Shown: one piece after another, positions 24,318 to 33,645 of the stretch
How positions within the stretch are numbered: the stretch's first letter is position 1
Layout of the letters: each line of letters starts with the position of its first letter
NCBI RefSeq assembly: GCF_003344625.1
Contig: NZ_QPKJ02000006.1
Span: 248,001-312,000, forward strand
Source: Solirubrobacter deserti
GTDB taxonomy: Bacteria > Actinomycetota > Thermoleophilia > Solirubrobacterales > Solirubrobacteraceae
Direction: 5' to 3'
DNA: 64,000 nt
Translations under genes and position numbers: made by a program
The notes under the pieces: generated by a model
Told to the model about the DNA's origin: nothing
The model's input: the letters and a program-made list of their open reading frames with translations, nothing else
The model's database searches: none

Positions 24318-25421
24318 GGCGGGTGGCCAGGGTGGCCAGGCGGGCGGGCGGCTCGGTCGCGAACACGAACCGCGTGTACTTGGCGGCCACGGAGTCGCCC
24401 CAGCCGGCCATGGGCGTCGCGGCGACGCCCGCGGCGAGGAACGCCTCGGGGGTCATGTCGGTCTCGACGAGCAACGACCAGCCGCCCGCCGGCTTGACGA
24501 TCCTCCAGCCGGGCAGCGCGTCGAGGATGGTGTCGCGCCGCCGCTGGAGCTCGGCGACGCACTCAGCCACGTGGTCCTGCGGCCCGCGCAGGACGGCCTC
24601 CGCCGCGCGCCGCGCCACCGACACGGCGCCGGTCGTGTTGTAGACGTGCACCCAGCCCGCGTCGCTCACGACCGAGGCGGGCCCCGCGATCCAGCCCACG
24701 CGCCAGCCGATCATCCGGTAGGCCTTCGACATCGAGCCCGCGATCACGGTGCGCTCGGCCATGCCCTCGTGCTCGAGCGGGCCGCACAGCTCGCGGCCGT
24801 CGAACACGAGCGCCTCCATCGCGGCGTCGTAGAGCAGGAACAGGTCGTGCTCGAGGCACAGCCGCGCGACCTCGGCCCAGTCGGAGCGATCCAACACGCA
24901 CCCGGACGGCATCGACGGGCTCATCATCAGCAGCGCGACCGTGCGCGGGGAGATCGCGGCGCGCAACGCGTCGTGGTCCAGCCGCCACTCGCCGCCGTCC
25001 ACCACCAGCGGCGCGAAGACCGGCACGCCGCCCGCCAGCCGCACGCGGTTCACCAGCCCCGCGTAGATCGGGTCGGTGAGCACGACCTCGTCGCCCGGGT
25101 CGATCGTGGCCAGCAGGATGTCCAGCACCGCCTCGCAGCCGCCGCAGGTCACGACGATCTGCGAGCGCGGGTCGTACACGCGCCCGTGCCGCGCCGCGAT
25201 GTGGTCGGAGATCGCGGCGCGCAGCCCGAGGTCGCCCGTGAACGGCAGCCACGAGTTCGACACGGGCTCCTCCAGCGCCGCGCGTGTCACCTCCACCGCC
25301 TCGGGCGGCAGCGGCAGGTCGGTGTCCAGGTTCTCCAGGCGCAGCACGTCGGCGCCCACCACCGCGTCGGCGACGCGGTCGATGCCGAACCCGGCCACAT
25401 CCTGCATGCGCGCAGCGCGCT

Positions 25422-25425
<4 letters not shown>
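24310..25425 (-). CDS. PLP-dependent aminotransferase, class I/II
   Basis: The product is 371 aa with the fold-type I layout: QIVVTCGGCEAVLDILLA, Asp for PLP nitrogen in LLYDAAMEAL, the Schiff-base Lys in GSMSKAYRMIGWRVGW, and an Arg for the substrate carboxylate near the end (KYTRFVFA). The donor and acceptor are unknown. Its ATG overlaps the stop of the XRE-cupin regulator gene by ATGA, so regulator and enzyme form one operon with an operator at the promoter. The stop codon lies in a strong hairpin. Confidence 0.9.
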
Positions 25426-25940
<515 letters not shown>

Positions 25941-25941
25941 G

Positions 25942-25961
25942 CTGCCCATCATAATGGGCAG
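25942..25961. promoter_or_regulatory. Operator/promoter of the XRE-aminotransferase operon
   Basis: CTGCCCAT-N4-ATGGGCAG is a perfect inverted repeat with 8-bp arms. It covers the -10 hexamer of the minus-strand transcript (TATGAT, 25953-25948, 7 nt before ATG 25940). A protein bound here would block RNA polymerase, so it is the natural autoregulatory site of the XRE-cupin protein encoded directly downstream. Confidence 0.65.
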
Positions 25962-25967
25962 ATGTGC

Positions 25968-26366
25968 TCAGCGCAATGACGCGATCCGCCAGGCGTCGTC
26001 GACGCGCTCGAGCTGCAGCGTGTCCCGCGACGGCGACTGCCCCTGCGCCGCGCTGTTGACCTCGGCGGTCGCACGGTCGTCATCGACCGTGATCTTCCCG
26101 ATGGTCAGCGTCGGCGCGCGCACCTCACCCAGGCCCTGGCGCAGCGCGGCCTCGCACGGCAGCCCGGAGGACGCGACCTCCTCGACGAGCTTGGGCGACA
26201 GCAGCTCGTCGCACAGCCGCTGGTAGTCCTTGGCGGCGGTGGCGCGCCCGAAGGCCTCCACGGTGGTCTGTACCTGCTCTTGGTCCGACGGGCCCCCGCC
26301 GCACCCGCAGACGCCGATCGCGACGAGCAAAACGGCGACGAGCAGGCCACGCACCGGGCGGAGCAT
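25968..26366 (-). CDS. Small lipoprotein, NTF2-like
   Basis: The product is about 132 aa with a lipoprotein signal (GLLVAVLLVAIGVCGC) and a domain of the SnoaL/NTF2-like type as judged by pattern (VEAFGRATAAKDYQRLCDEL, AEVNSAAQGQ, LERVDDAWRIASL). It is exported and lipid-anchored; the function is unknown. ATG 26366 is used because it leads straight into the signal peptide and avoids overlap with the divergent gene at 26380; an ATG further upstream (26381) is in frame. Confidence 0.72.
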   Translation of the reverse strand: MLRPVRGLLVAVLLVAIGVCGCGGGPSDQEQVQTTVEAFGRATAAKDYQRLCDELLSPKLVEEVASSGLPCEAALRQGLGEVRAPTLTIGKITVDDDRATAEVNSAAQGQSPSRDTLQLERVDDAWRIASLR

Positions 26367-26379
26367 AGAATGGCGTCGC

Positions 26380-26946
26380 ATGTCGACTGCAGGACCGATC
26401 GGATCGTGGCTGCGGTGCTACCGCTGCTGGTCACAGGACCTCGAGGTCCAGGTCCATTACGAGGGCATCCACCGGATCGACCCTGAATCCGGGCGCCGCG
26501 CCGAGGTCGTCGACGAGCTGCAGGAAGCCGTCGTCCAGTGCCTCGACTGCATGCACGACCAGCCGCACCTGGTCTTCCACAACGACCGCATCGAGCCGGT
26601 CGAGGACCGCTGGGAGCGGATGGTGGTGGGCACGCCCTGGGTGGCTTCCTGCACCGTGACCGTGGACGCGGAGTCCGTCGAGACGTGCTCGGGCCCGGAG
26701 GCCGCGGACGCGCTCGCCTACGCCGCGTTCGGCGACCACGGCACGCGCGAGTTCTTCACCCACGTCCGCTTCCACAAGCACGAGGACGAGCAGATCGTCG
26801 TCCACCTGCTGGTCGAGCTGTACGCGCGCTCGTCCGAGGAGGCGACCGGCGTCCTCGAGGACGCGGCGCGTGGGCAGCTGACGATCACCAGCCTCGCCGA
26901 GGAGTCGCGCCCACCCGCGGCCACGAGCGGGGACCACCCACATTGA
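26380..26946 (+). CDS. Conserved hypothetical protein with Cys pairs
   Basis: The product is 188 aa without signal peptide. The N-terminus contains two Cys pairs, LRCYRCW and VQCLDCMHD, spaced about 40 residues, which could bind zinc, and the rest is an alpha/beta domain with His-rich stretch TREFFTHVRFHKHEDEQ. TAGAAT (26366-26371) is 8 nt before ATG 26380, supporting this start over upstream frame. The family is not recognised. Confidence 0.7.
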   Translation: MSTAGPIGSWLRCYRCWSQDLEVQVHYEGIHRIDPESGRRAEVVDELQEAVVQCLDCMHDQPHLVFHNDRIEPVEDRWERMVVGTPWVASCTVTVDAESVETCSGPEAADALAYAAFGDHGTREFFTHVRFHKHEDEQIVVHLLVELYARSSEEATGVLEDAARGQLTITSLAEESRPPAATSGDHPH

Positions 26947-26998
26947 GGTCTGGACATCCCCTCCGCCCCACCCCGATCATCCGACCTACACTGTCGCC

Positions 26999-27088
26999 AT
27001 GAGCATGACTTGGGTTGCGATCTGCCTGCTGGCCGTGATTCTCGCGTTCACCGCGGGAGCCTGGGGCGCGGGCGGCGGTAACGACTAG
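26999..27088 (+). CDS. 29-residue single-pass membrane microprotein
   Basis: The frame encodes MSMTWVAICLLAVILAFTAG followed by AWGAGGGND: one hydrophobic helix and a short Gly-rich tail. TACACT (26987-26992) lies exactly 6 nt before ATG 26999, the same leaderless spacing as the window's larger genes. It is too short for usual gene callers. The last 41 nt overlap the convergent BTAD regulator gene, which lowers confidence. Small membrane proteins of this kind often modulate transporters or sensor kinases; nothing specific can be said. Confidence 0.5.
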   Translation: MSMTWVAICLLAVILAFTAGAWGAGGGND

Positions 27089-30000
27089 CCGCTTCTCCCG
27101 TCATGCCGAGCTCGCGGTAGGTCGCCTCGGCCTGCGCCACGAGCTCGGTGGCGCGGTCCCCGCGCCGCTGCCGCAGCGCCGCGTGCTCGGCCCACGTGTG
27201 GGCGAGCCAGCCGCGCGCGCCCATGCGCTCGTTCATCGCCGCCGCCGCGCGGAAGTGCTCCTCCGCCTCGTCATAGCGCTCGAGCAGCGTGGCGAGGATG
27301 CCGAGCGGCCGCGCGGTCGAGTCCATCGCCATCTCCGGCACGGCCACCGCGTTGTGGTCCGCGTACGGCGCCAGCAGCTCGTACAGGCACGCGGCGCAAG
27401 CCGGGTCGTCGAGCCGCGCGCACGTCTCCGCCAGCAGGCAGATGCTGCAGAACCACTGCTCGTCGACGTGCCAGTCCGCCAGGTCGTGGCTGGTGATCTC
27501 AGCCACGAGCGGCGCCGCCTCCTCCAGGCGCCCGAGCCGCGCGTAGCCGTGCGCGAGCACGGAGCGATGCACGAGCGGTGACGGGAACGCGGGCTCGTCG
27601 TCGCGCACCTCGGCCAGGTACTCCTCCAGCCCGCCGCGCTCGCAGCACAGCAGGAAGCGCTGCAAGGTGCGCGCCGCCCCGGCGTTCCAGGCCAGCACGG
27701 GCTCGCCGATCTCCGCCGCGCGCCGGATCAGCTCCGGCGCCTCGTCGAAGCGCCCCTGGGCGAGCGCGAACGTCGCGTGCGCCGCGGCCAGCATCCACAG
27801 CTGCGCGGGCTGGCGCAGATCGTGCGCGCAGCGCGTCATCTCCAGCAGCTCGCGCCCCCGCCGCTCCGGGTCGCCGAGCTCCCAGGACGCCCAGAACGCG
27901 TGCTCGTGCCCGTCGAAGAGCCGCTCGCGGTCGCCGGCGACCGTCGCCAGCTCGACGATCTCGCCCGCGTTCGCCAGCCGCTGGCGCGCCGTGTGCGGCG
28001 CGTGCAGCGCCGACTCGGCGGCGGTCAGCGCGGACGCGATCGTGACCGGGTCGCCGATCCGGCGCGCCATCTCGATCGCCTCGCCCATCAGCACCTCGCG
28101 CCGCGCCCGCGTCGGGCCGTGGCGCAGCGCCGCGGCCAGGCGTGAGAGCAGCCGGACGCGCAGCGCGCTGTCCTGGCTGCCCACGGTCGCGACGCCCTCC
28201 TCCAGCAGCGGCACGAGCCGCTCGTCGGTGAGTCCGTGGCTCCACAGGAAGCGCCCGCCGTACCCGGCGGCGGCGCGCGCGAACAGCTCCGCCTCCCCCG
28301 CCGTGCGGGCCAGCTCGGTGGCGCGCAGGAACGTCGCCTTCGCGCGCACGTCGTCGCCCTGGCGGCCCTGCGCGTCCCCGAGCGCGAGCAGCAGCCGGCA
28401 GTGCTCGACGGGCGTCGCGTTGTGCAGCGCGGCGAGCCCGATCTCGTACAGGCGCACCGCCTCCTCGTAGGCGTGCAGCGCGACGGCGCGGGCGCCCGCG
28501 CGGGACGCGTACTCGACCGCCTCCGGCGCGCCCCCGAGGAAGAAGTGGTGGGCGACCTCGGCCAGGTGCGGCTCCAGGTCGCCCTGGTGGACGGCCTCCA
28601 GCGCCGCCCCCACGCGGCGGTGCAGCTCCAGCCGCCGCGCCCGCGCCAGCGAGCGGTAGGCGGCGTCGCGGATCAGCGCGTGCGCGAAGCGCATACGCCC
28701 GATCGAGCCCGGCACGTCGGAGACGACCCGGGCCTGCATCGCCTCGTCGAGCAGCTCGAGCACGCTGCCGCGGTCGTGCCCGCTGACGCGCGCGAGCACG
28801 GTCAAGTCGAACTCGCGGCCGAGCACCGACGCGTACAGCAGGAGCTCGTTGCACTCGTCGGAGAGATGGCGCAGCCGGCGGCCGATCGTGTCGCGGATGC
28901 TGTGCGGGATCGTCACCCGGCCCTCCTTGCCGAGCAGGCGGACGATCTCGCCGACGAACAGCGGGTTGCCCTCGGTCTCGGCGTGGACCGCGGCGACGAG
29001 CTCGGGCGGCGCGGAGGCGGGCTCCAGGAACTGGGCGACGTCGGCCTGGGACAGGCCGGTCAGCGGCAGCGAACGCGTGAGGGGCTCGCGCGTGAGCTCG
29101 GCCACGGCACGCTGGAGCGGCTCGGAGACCGTCGGGTCGACGTCGCGGAAGGCGCCGACGATCAGCACGCGGCTGTGCCCCAGCTCGCGCGCGACGAACC
29201 GCAGCAGCAGCAGGGACGGCTCGTCGGCGGCGTGCAGGTCGTCGAGCACGAGCACGAGCGGTTGGGCGGCCGCCAGGCTGTGCAGGAACGCCGTCAGCGA
29301 GTCGAACAGCCGGAAGCGCGCGCCTTCGGACTCGACGGCGGGCGCCGGCGGCAGGTCCGGGAGCACCGTCCGCAGCTCCGGCAGCAGCTGGGCGACGTCG
29401 ACCGCGCCGGGGCCGAGCTGGGCCCGCAAGGTGTCGGGGTCAGCCCGGCGCACATACCCGCGCAACGACTGCACCCACGGCCAGTACGCCGGCGCGCCGC
29501 CCGCCTCCCAGCAGCGGCCGACGAGCACCTGCGCGCCGCGCGAGCGCGCCTGCGCGCTCAGCTCCTCCGCGAGCCGGCTCTTGCCGATCCCCGGCTCCCC
29601 CACGAGCAGGAACAGGCGCCCCTGGCCCGCGACGGCGTCGTCGAGCCCGGCGATCAGCGCGCCCAGCTCGCGCTCGCGGCCGACGAACGCGCCCGCGAGG
29701 ACCTCCGCCGCGGGCACGGGCGTGACCGGGGCGAGATCCAGCCGCGGGTCCTGTGTGAGGATCGCCCGCTCGAGCTCGCGCAGCCGCTCCCCCGGCTCGA
29801 TGCCGAGCTCGTCCGCGAGCCTGCGGCGCGCGTCGCGGTAGGCGGCGAGCGCGTCGGCCTGTCGGTCGCAGCGGTAGAGCGCGAGCATCAGCTGCGCGCG
29901 GAAGCGCTCGCGGTACGGGTGCTCGGCGACGAGGCGTTCGAGCCGCTCCAGCAGGTGCGCGTGCTGCCCCAGCGCGAGCTCCGCCTCCGTGAGCTGCTCG

Positions 30001-30482
30001 AGCGCCGTGACGCGCAGGTCCTCGAGGCGCGACCGCTCGCGCTCGGCGAAGCGCTCGTCGGCGAGGTCGGCGAGCGGCGTGCCCCGCCACAACGAGAGCG
30101 CGCTGTCGAGCGTGGCGGCGGCGCGGCCGGGCTGCCCGGCCGCGAGCTCGGCGCGTCCCTCGGCGATCATCCGCTCGAAGCGGTGGGCGTCCAGGCGCTC
30201 GCGGTCGAGCCGCAGCGCGTACCCGGGCTCTCGCGTGGCGATCATCGCCGGGTCCTTCAGCGCGCGGCGCAGGCGCGAGATGTAGACCTGCACGGTCTTG
30301 GCGGCGGTGGGCGGCGGCGCGTCGCCCCACAGCTCGTCGATCAGGCGATCGGCGCTGAGCGTCTCGTTCGCGTGCAGCAGCAGCACGGCCAGCAGCGCGC
30401 GCTGCCGAGCGCCGCCCAGGGTCACGACGCCGTCGGCGTCGAGCACCTCCAGCGGTCCGAGGATGCGGAATTCGTGGTCCAG
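27048..30482 (-). CDS. AfsR/SARP-type transcriptional regulator (BTAD-AAA-TPR)
   Basis: The product is about 1144 aa. Residues ~1-95 form the OmpR-like winged helix of SARP regulators (EFRILGPLEVLDADGVV, TVQVYISRLRRALKD), ~100-245 the BTAD domain, ~265-560 an AAA/STAND ATPase (Walker A VGEPGIGKSR, Walker B LVLVLDDLHAADE), and the rest TPR-like helices. Such proteins activate secondary-metabolite or stress genes. Homology begins right after a CTG codon at 30482, and TACGGT lies 7 nt before it; the nearest standard start is TTG 30581, which would add 33 unsupported residues and overlap the divergent methyltransferase start. A CTG start is therefore proposed. Confidence 0.85.
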   Translation of the reverse strand: MDHEFRILGPLEVLDADGVVTLGGARQRALLAVLLLHANETLSADRLIDELWGDAPPPTAAKTVQVYISRLRRALKDPAMIATREPGYALRLDRERLDAHRFERMIAEGRAELAAGQPGRAAATLDSALSLWRGTPLADLADERFAERERSRLEDLRVTALEQLTEAELALGQHAHLLERLERLVAEHPYRERFRAQLMLALYRCDRQADALAAYRDARRRLADELGIEPGERLRELERAILTQDPRLDLAPVTPVPAAEVLAGAFVGRERELGALIAGLDDAVAGQGRLFLLVGEPGIGKSRLAEELSAQARSRGAQVLVGRCWEAGGAPAYWPWVQSLRGYVRRADPDTLRAQLGPGAVDVAQLLPELRTVLPDLPPAPAVESEGARFRLFDSLTAFLHSLAAAQPLVLVLDDLHAADEPSLLLLRFVARELGHSRVLIVGAFRDVDPTVSEPLQRAVAELTREPLTRSLPLTGLSQADVAQFLEPASAPPELVAAVHAETEGNPLFVGEIVRLLGKEGRVTIPHSIRDTIGRRLRHLSDECNELLLYASVLGREFDLTVLARVSGHDRGSVLELLDEAMQARVVSDVPGSIGRMRFAHALIRDAAYRSLARARRLELHRRVGAALEAVHQGDLEPHLAEVAHHFFLGGAPEAVEYASRAGARAVALHAYEEAVRLYEIGLAALHNATPVEHCRLLLALGDAQGRQGDDVRAKATFLRATELARTAGEAELFARAAAGYGGRFLWSHGLTDERLVPLLEEGVATVGSQDSALRVRLLSRLAAALRHGPTRARREVLMGEAIEMARRIGDPVTIASALTAAESALHAPHTARQRLANAGEIVELATVAGDRERLFDGHEHAFWASWELGDPERRGRELLEMTRCAHDLRQPAQLWMLAAAHATFALAQGRFDEAPELIRRAAEIGEPVLAWNAGAARTLQRFLLCCERGGLEEYLAEVRDDEPAFPSPLVHRSVLAHGYARLGRLEEAAPLVAEITSHDLADWHVDEQWFCSICLLAETCARLDDPACAACLYELLAPYADHNAVAVPEMAMDSTARPLGILATLLERYDEAEEHFRAAAAMNERMGARGWLAHTWAEHAALRQRRGDRATELVAQAEATYRELGMTGEAASRYRRPRPRLPR

Positions 30483-30574
30483 TGACGCGACCGTACACGA
30501 CGCGCTGTTACCGCGCTGAAACCGGCCCCCGGGACCATGCGCGCTCCTCCCCTTTCCTCCCCAGGAGCCAACCA

Positions 30575-31396
30575 GTGACAATCATCCCCCAGGCCATCGA
30601 TCTCGCCACGGTCAAGTCGCGTCAGCAGGCCATGTGGGCCAGCGGCGACTTCGGCGTGATCGCTGCTCTGATCCATATCGTCGCCGAGCTGCTGGTCGAC
30701 AGCGCGGACCTGATCGCCGGGTCACGCGTGCTTGACGTAGCGGGCGGCACCGGCAACGCGGCGATCGCCGCCGCGCGCTGCGGCTGTGACGTCACGTGCA
30801 CGGACTACGTCCCGGAGTTGCTCGAGCGCGGCCGCGAGCGGGCGCGCGCGGAGCGCCTGAACATCGAGTTCGCCGAGGCCGACGCCGAGGCGCTGCCGTA
30901 CGGGGACGGCGAGTTCGACGCCGTCATCTCGACCTTCGGCGCGATGTTCGCGCCCGACCAGGCCAAGGCGGCGTCCGAGCTCGTCCGCACGACGCGCCCC
31001 GGCGGCCTGATCGCGCTCGCCTCGTGGACGCCGGAGGGCTTCCTCGGTGAGCTGTTCCGCACGACGGCCGGGCACGTCCCGCCGCCCCCGGGTGTCGCCT
31101 CCCCGCTGCGCTGGGGCACCGAGGCCGGCATCACGGAGTTGCTGGGCGACGACGTGGAGCTCGTCAGCACGCGCCGGCGCACGTTCACGTGGCGCTTCCG
31201 CCGCCCCGCGGAGTTCATCTACACGCTGCGCGAGTGGTACGGCCCGACCGTCAAGGCGTTCGAGGCCGTCGGGCCCGCGGGCGCCGCCGCGCTCGAGCAT
31301 GACCTGATCGAGGTCGTCAAGCGCGCGGCCCGCAATCGCGACGGGGCCATCGCCGTGCCGGCCGAGTACCTCGAGGTCGTGGCGGTGAAGCGGTGA
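30575..31396 (+). CDS. SAM-dependent methyltransferase, class I
   Basis: The product is 273 aa with the SAM-binding motif I RVLDVAGGTGNAAIAAA, acidic motif II, and AEALPYGDGEFDAVISTFGA. It belongs to the UbiE/small-molecule methyltransferase group. GTG 30575 is chosen because AGGAG (30563-30567) is 7 nt upstream; the open frame extends further but not with homology. Its stop overlaps the start of the haloperoxidase-like gene (GTGA), so the two probably act on related substrates. Confidence 0.87.
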   Translation: MTIIPQAIDLATVKSRQQAMWASGDFGVIAALIHIVAELLVDSADLIAGSRVLDVAGGTGNAAIAAARCGCDVTCTDYVPELLERGRERARAERLNIEFAEADAEALPYGDGEFDAVISTFGAMFAPDQAKAASELVRTTRPGGLIALASWTPEGFLGELFRTTAGHVPPPPGVASPLRWGTEAGITELLGDDVELVSTRRRTFTWRFRRPAEFIYTLREWYGPTVKAFEAVGPAGAAALEHDLIEVVKRAARNRDGAIAVPAEYLEVVAVKR

Positions 31397-32640
31397 AGCG
31401 CGCCATGCTGGCGTTCTGCATGGCGGTGATCGCCGCCCTCGCCATCTCGGAGGCGGCGCGCGCCGACACGGTCACGGACTGGAACGTCAACGCCGTCTCG
31501 GCCCTGGTCGGGACCGCGGCCCAGTCCCCCACCGTCTCGACCGTGCACCTCTCGATGGTCCACGGCGCCGTCTTCGACGCCGTCAACTCGATCGACGGCC
31601 GCTACGAGCCGTACGTCGTCGACGTCCGCGCGCGGGACTGGTACTCGCGCGACGCCGCGGCGGCCACGGCCGCGTACAAGGTGCTGCTGGCCCTGGTGCC
31701 CGCCCAGGCCCCGACGCTCGGCGCGCAGTACGAGGCGTCGATGGGCGCGATCCCGGCCGGCCCGGCGCGGGACGGCGGCGCGCGTGTCGGCGCGATCGCG
31801 GCGGCGGCGATGCTGCAGGACCGCGACGGCGACGGCCGCTACGGCACGTACCGCTTCCCGGCGCCAGCGTCGTCCTCGGACCCGTGGCCGGTCGGGCAGT
31901 GGCGGCCGGTGCTGCCCGCGTTCGGCAACGATCCGGGCGCGTGGGTCAAGGACGTGCGGCCGTTCCTGGTCGAGGACCCGAAGCGGTTCGCGCGCTCGGC
32001 GCCGCACCCGCTCACGAGCCGCGCCTACGCGCGCGAGCTCGCCGAGGTCAAGGCCGTCGGCGCGCTCGACTCGACCGTGCGCACGGCCGACCAGACCGAT
32101 CAGGCGCGCTTCTGGGCCGAGGGGCCGCAGCCGTTCACGCGCGCCGCGCGCGTGCTCGCGGCCGAGCGCCGGCTGCGTGACGTGGACACCGCGCGTATGT
32201 TCGCGATGCTGTACATGACCGCCGCCGACACCGCGATCGCGACCTGGAACGGGAAGGCCAAGTACACGTTTTGGCGGCCGATCACGGCCATCCGCGGCGC
32301 GGCCGACGACGGCAACGCCATGACCGAGCCGGACGCCGGCTGGCTGCCGCTGATCAACACGCCCGCCTACCCGGAGCACCCTTCCGGGCTGTCCTCGCTC
32401 GGCGCCGCCATGGCGGTCTCGCTGGAGCGGGTGTTCGGGCACCGCGCGCGGTTCACGATGAACAGCACGACGTCCGGCACCACGCGTGACTATCGCGGCT
32501 TCGCGCAGGCCGTGGACGAGATCGTCGACGCGCGGGTGTTCTCCGGCATCCACTTCCGCAAGGCGGATGAGGACGGCGCGCAGATCGGCGTCGAGGTCGC
32601 CCGCGAAGGGCTCGCGCGCCACTTCGAGCGCGACTTCTAG
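31393..32640 (+). CDS. Vanadium haloperoxidase/PAP2-like secreted protein (altered active site)
   Basis: The product is 415 aa with a Sec signal peptide (cleavage near ARA). It shows the vanadate-site elements KAKYTFWRP (Kx6RP, about residue 290) and ARVFSGIHFRKADEDG (SRxxxGxH-like, His 387). The middle element, normally PSGH with the acid-base His, reads YPEHPSGLSSLG here, with Leu at residue 333. It may therefore be a phosphatase-like or impaired relative. It overlaps the methyltransferase stop by GTGA and ends before a strong hairpin. Confidence 0.82.
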   Translation: MKRAMLAFCMAVIAALAISEAARADTVTDWNVNAVSALVGTAAQSPTVSTVHLSMVHGAVFDAVNSIDGRYEPYVVDVRARDWYSRDAAAATAAYKVLLALVPAQAPTLGAQYEASMGAIPAGPARDGGARVGAIAAAAMLQDRDGDGRYGTYRFPAPASSSDPWPVGQWRPVLPAFGNDPGAWVKDVRPFLVEDPKRFARSAPHPLTSRAYARELAEVKAVGALDSTVRTADQTDQARFWAEGPQPFTRAARVLAAERRLRDVDTARMFAMLYMTAADTAIATWNGKAKYTFWRPITAIRGAADDGNAMTEPDAGWLPLINTPAYPEHPSGLSSLGAAMAVSLERVFGHRARFTMNSTTSGTTRDYRGFAQAVDEIVDARVFSGIHFRKADEDGAQIGVEVAREGLARHFERDF

Positions 32641-32647
32641 GTGAGCT

Positions 32648-32676
32648 GGGCCGCCCCGCCACGCGCGGGGCGGTCC
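32648..32676. terminator. Bidirectional GC-rich terminator hairpin
   Basis: GGGCCGCCCCG, 7-nt loop, CGGGGCGGTCC forms an 11-bp stem (one G-T pair) between the convergent haloperoxidase-like gene and the small minus-strand gene at 32678. There is no T-run, as is common in GC-rich actinobacteria. Confidence 0.6.
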
Positions 32677-32677
32677 G

Positions 32678-32866
32678 TCACTGGTTCCACTTGTCGGCCG
32701 TCACCTGGCCATGCCGGCTGTTCTTGGCGCGCGGGTCGTTGACGTCCTGGCTGGGGTTCTGATCGCTGGACGGCGGCGCGTCGGGATTCTGGTCGGCGGC
32801 CTGCTGGGCCTGCTCGTTCTTGCGCTCGACGGCCTCTTTGAAGCGTGCGTCGGTTTCCTTGTCCAT
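32678..32866 (-). CDS. Small hydrophilic hypothetical protein
   Basis: The product is 62 aa, highly charged and Gln/Asn-rich (RFKEAVERKNEQAQQAADQN), probably intrinsically disordered. TAGCCC stands 6 nt before ATG 32866, a weak form of the leaderless element. Similar small disordered proteins are often stress-related. No family is recognised. Confidence 0.6.
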   Translation of the reverse strand: MDKETDARFKEAVERKNEQAQQAADQNPDAPPSSDQNPSQDVNDPRAKNSRHGQVTADKWNQ

Positions 32867-32918
32867 GACCTCGGGCTACCCACCGATGAGTTCTCGCGAC
32901 CGTGGGAGTCTTGGCGGC

Positions 32919-33068
32919 ATGGCGAAAGAGTTCGACGCCCGGCTCAGCAAGGGCGACAACCCAGGCGCGTGGACGCACCGGCTGCCGGTGCGCGCGCAGC
33001 TGCGCAAGTCGATCGGCAAGCAGGCGGGCGACAGCGTCCACGTGCGCATCGACGAGCGGATCGGCTGA
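32919..33068 (+). CDS. DUF1905-like mini-protein, apparently internally deleted
   Basis: The product is 49 aa. The first half (FDARLSKGDNPGAWTHRLPV) resembles the beginning of DUF1905 beta-barrel proteins (F-A-x-L ... gaW ... lP) and the second half (LRKSIGKQAGDSVHVRIDER) their end, while the roughly 40 residues normally between are missing. It ends 1 nt before the dihydrofolate-reductase-like gene, so they share an mRNA. It is either a natural minimal form or a remnant. Confidence 0.55.
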   Translation: MAKEFDARLSKGDNPGAWTHRLPVRAQLRKSIGKQAGDSVHVRIDERIG

Positions 33069-33069
33069 C

Positions 33070-33645
33070 ATGTCCACCACCCTGATGGTCGACTTCATCA
33101 TCTCGCTCGACGGCTACGCCGGCGCCGAGGGCTGGCCCGGGTTCTGGGGCATGGAAGGGCCGGAGTACCTCGCGTTCATCGACTCCGACGCCGAGAAGCA
33201 GCACGTCACGCTGATGGGCGCCAACACCTACCGGCTGATGTCCGGGTTCGCCGCCGACATGGCCGACGATCCGGGCATGGTCGCGATGACCGCGATGCCC
33301 AAGGTCGTGTTCTCCTCGACGCTGAAGGCGCCGCTCGACTGGGCCAACACGGAGCTGATCGACGGGGACGCGGTCGAGGCCGTGCGGGGACTGAAGGCGC
33401 GCGAGTCGCGGCCGCTGCGCACGCTCGGCAGCGTCACGCTCTGCCGGGCGCTGCTCGCGGCGGGCCTGGTCGACCGCTACCGCGTCGTCGTGTTCCCGGT
33501 CATCACCGGCGTCACCGGCAGCCACCGCATCTTCGACGGCCTCCCCGACGTGGCGCTGGAGCTGGCCGACAGCCGCCTGTTCGACGGCCGCCTGCAGTTG
33601 CTCGAGTACGTGCCGACGGTGCTGGACGGCCCGCCCGGCGCGTGA
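33070..33645 (+). CDS. Dihydrofolate reductase family (RibD C-terminal-like) protein
   Basis: The product is 191 aa with the RibD_C/DHFR-like pattern: MVDFIISLDGYAGAEG at the N-terminus, VTLMGANTYRLMSGF, PKVVFSSTLKAPLDWANTEL, and LRTLGSVTLCRALLAAGLVD. Members of this group bind NADPH but the substrate is mostly unknown. ATG 33070 directly follows the upstream mini-gene. It converges end to end with rpiA. Confidence 0.85.
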   Translation: MSTTLMVDFIISLDGYAGAEGWPGFWGMEGPEYLAFIDSDAEKQHVTLMGANTYRLMSGFAADMADDPGMVAMTAMPKVVFSSTLKAPLDWANTELIDGDAVEAVRGLKARESRPLRTLGSVTLCRALLAAGLVDRYRVVVFPVITGVTGSHRIFDGLPDVALELADSRLFDGRLQLLEYVPTVLDGPPGA

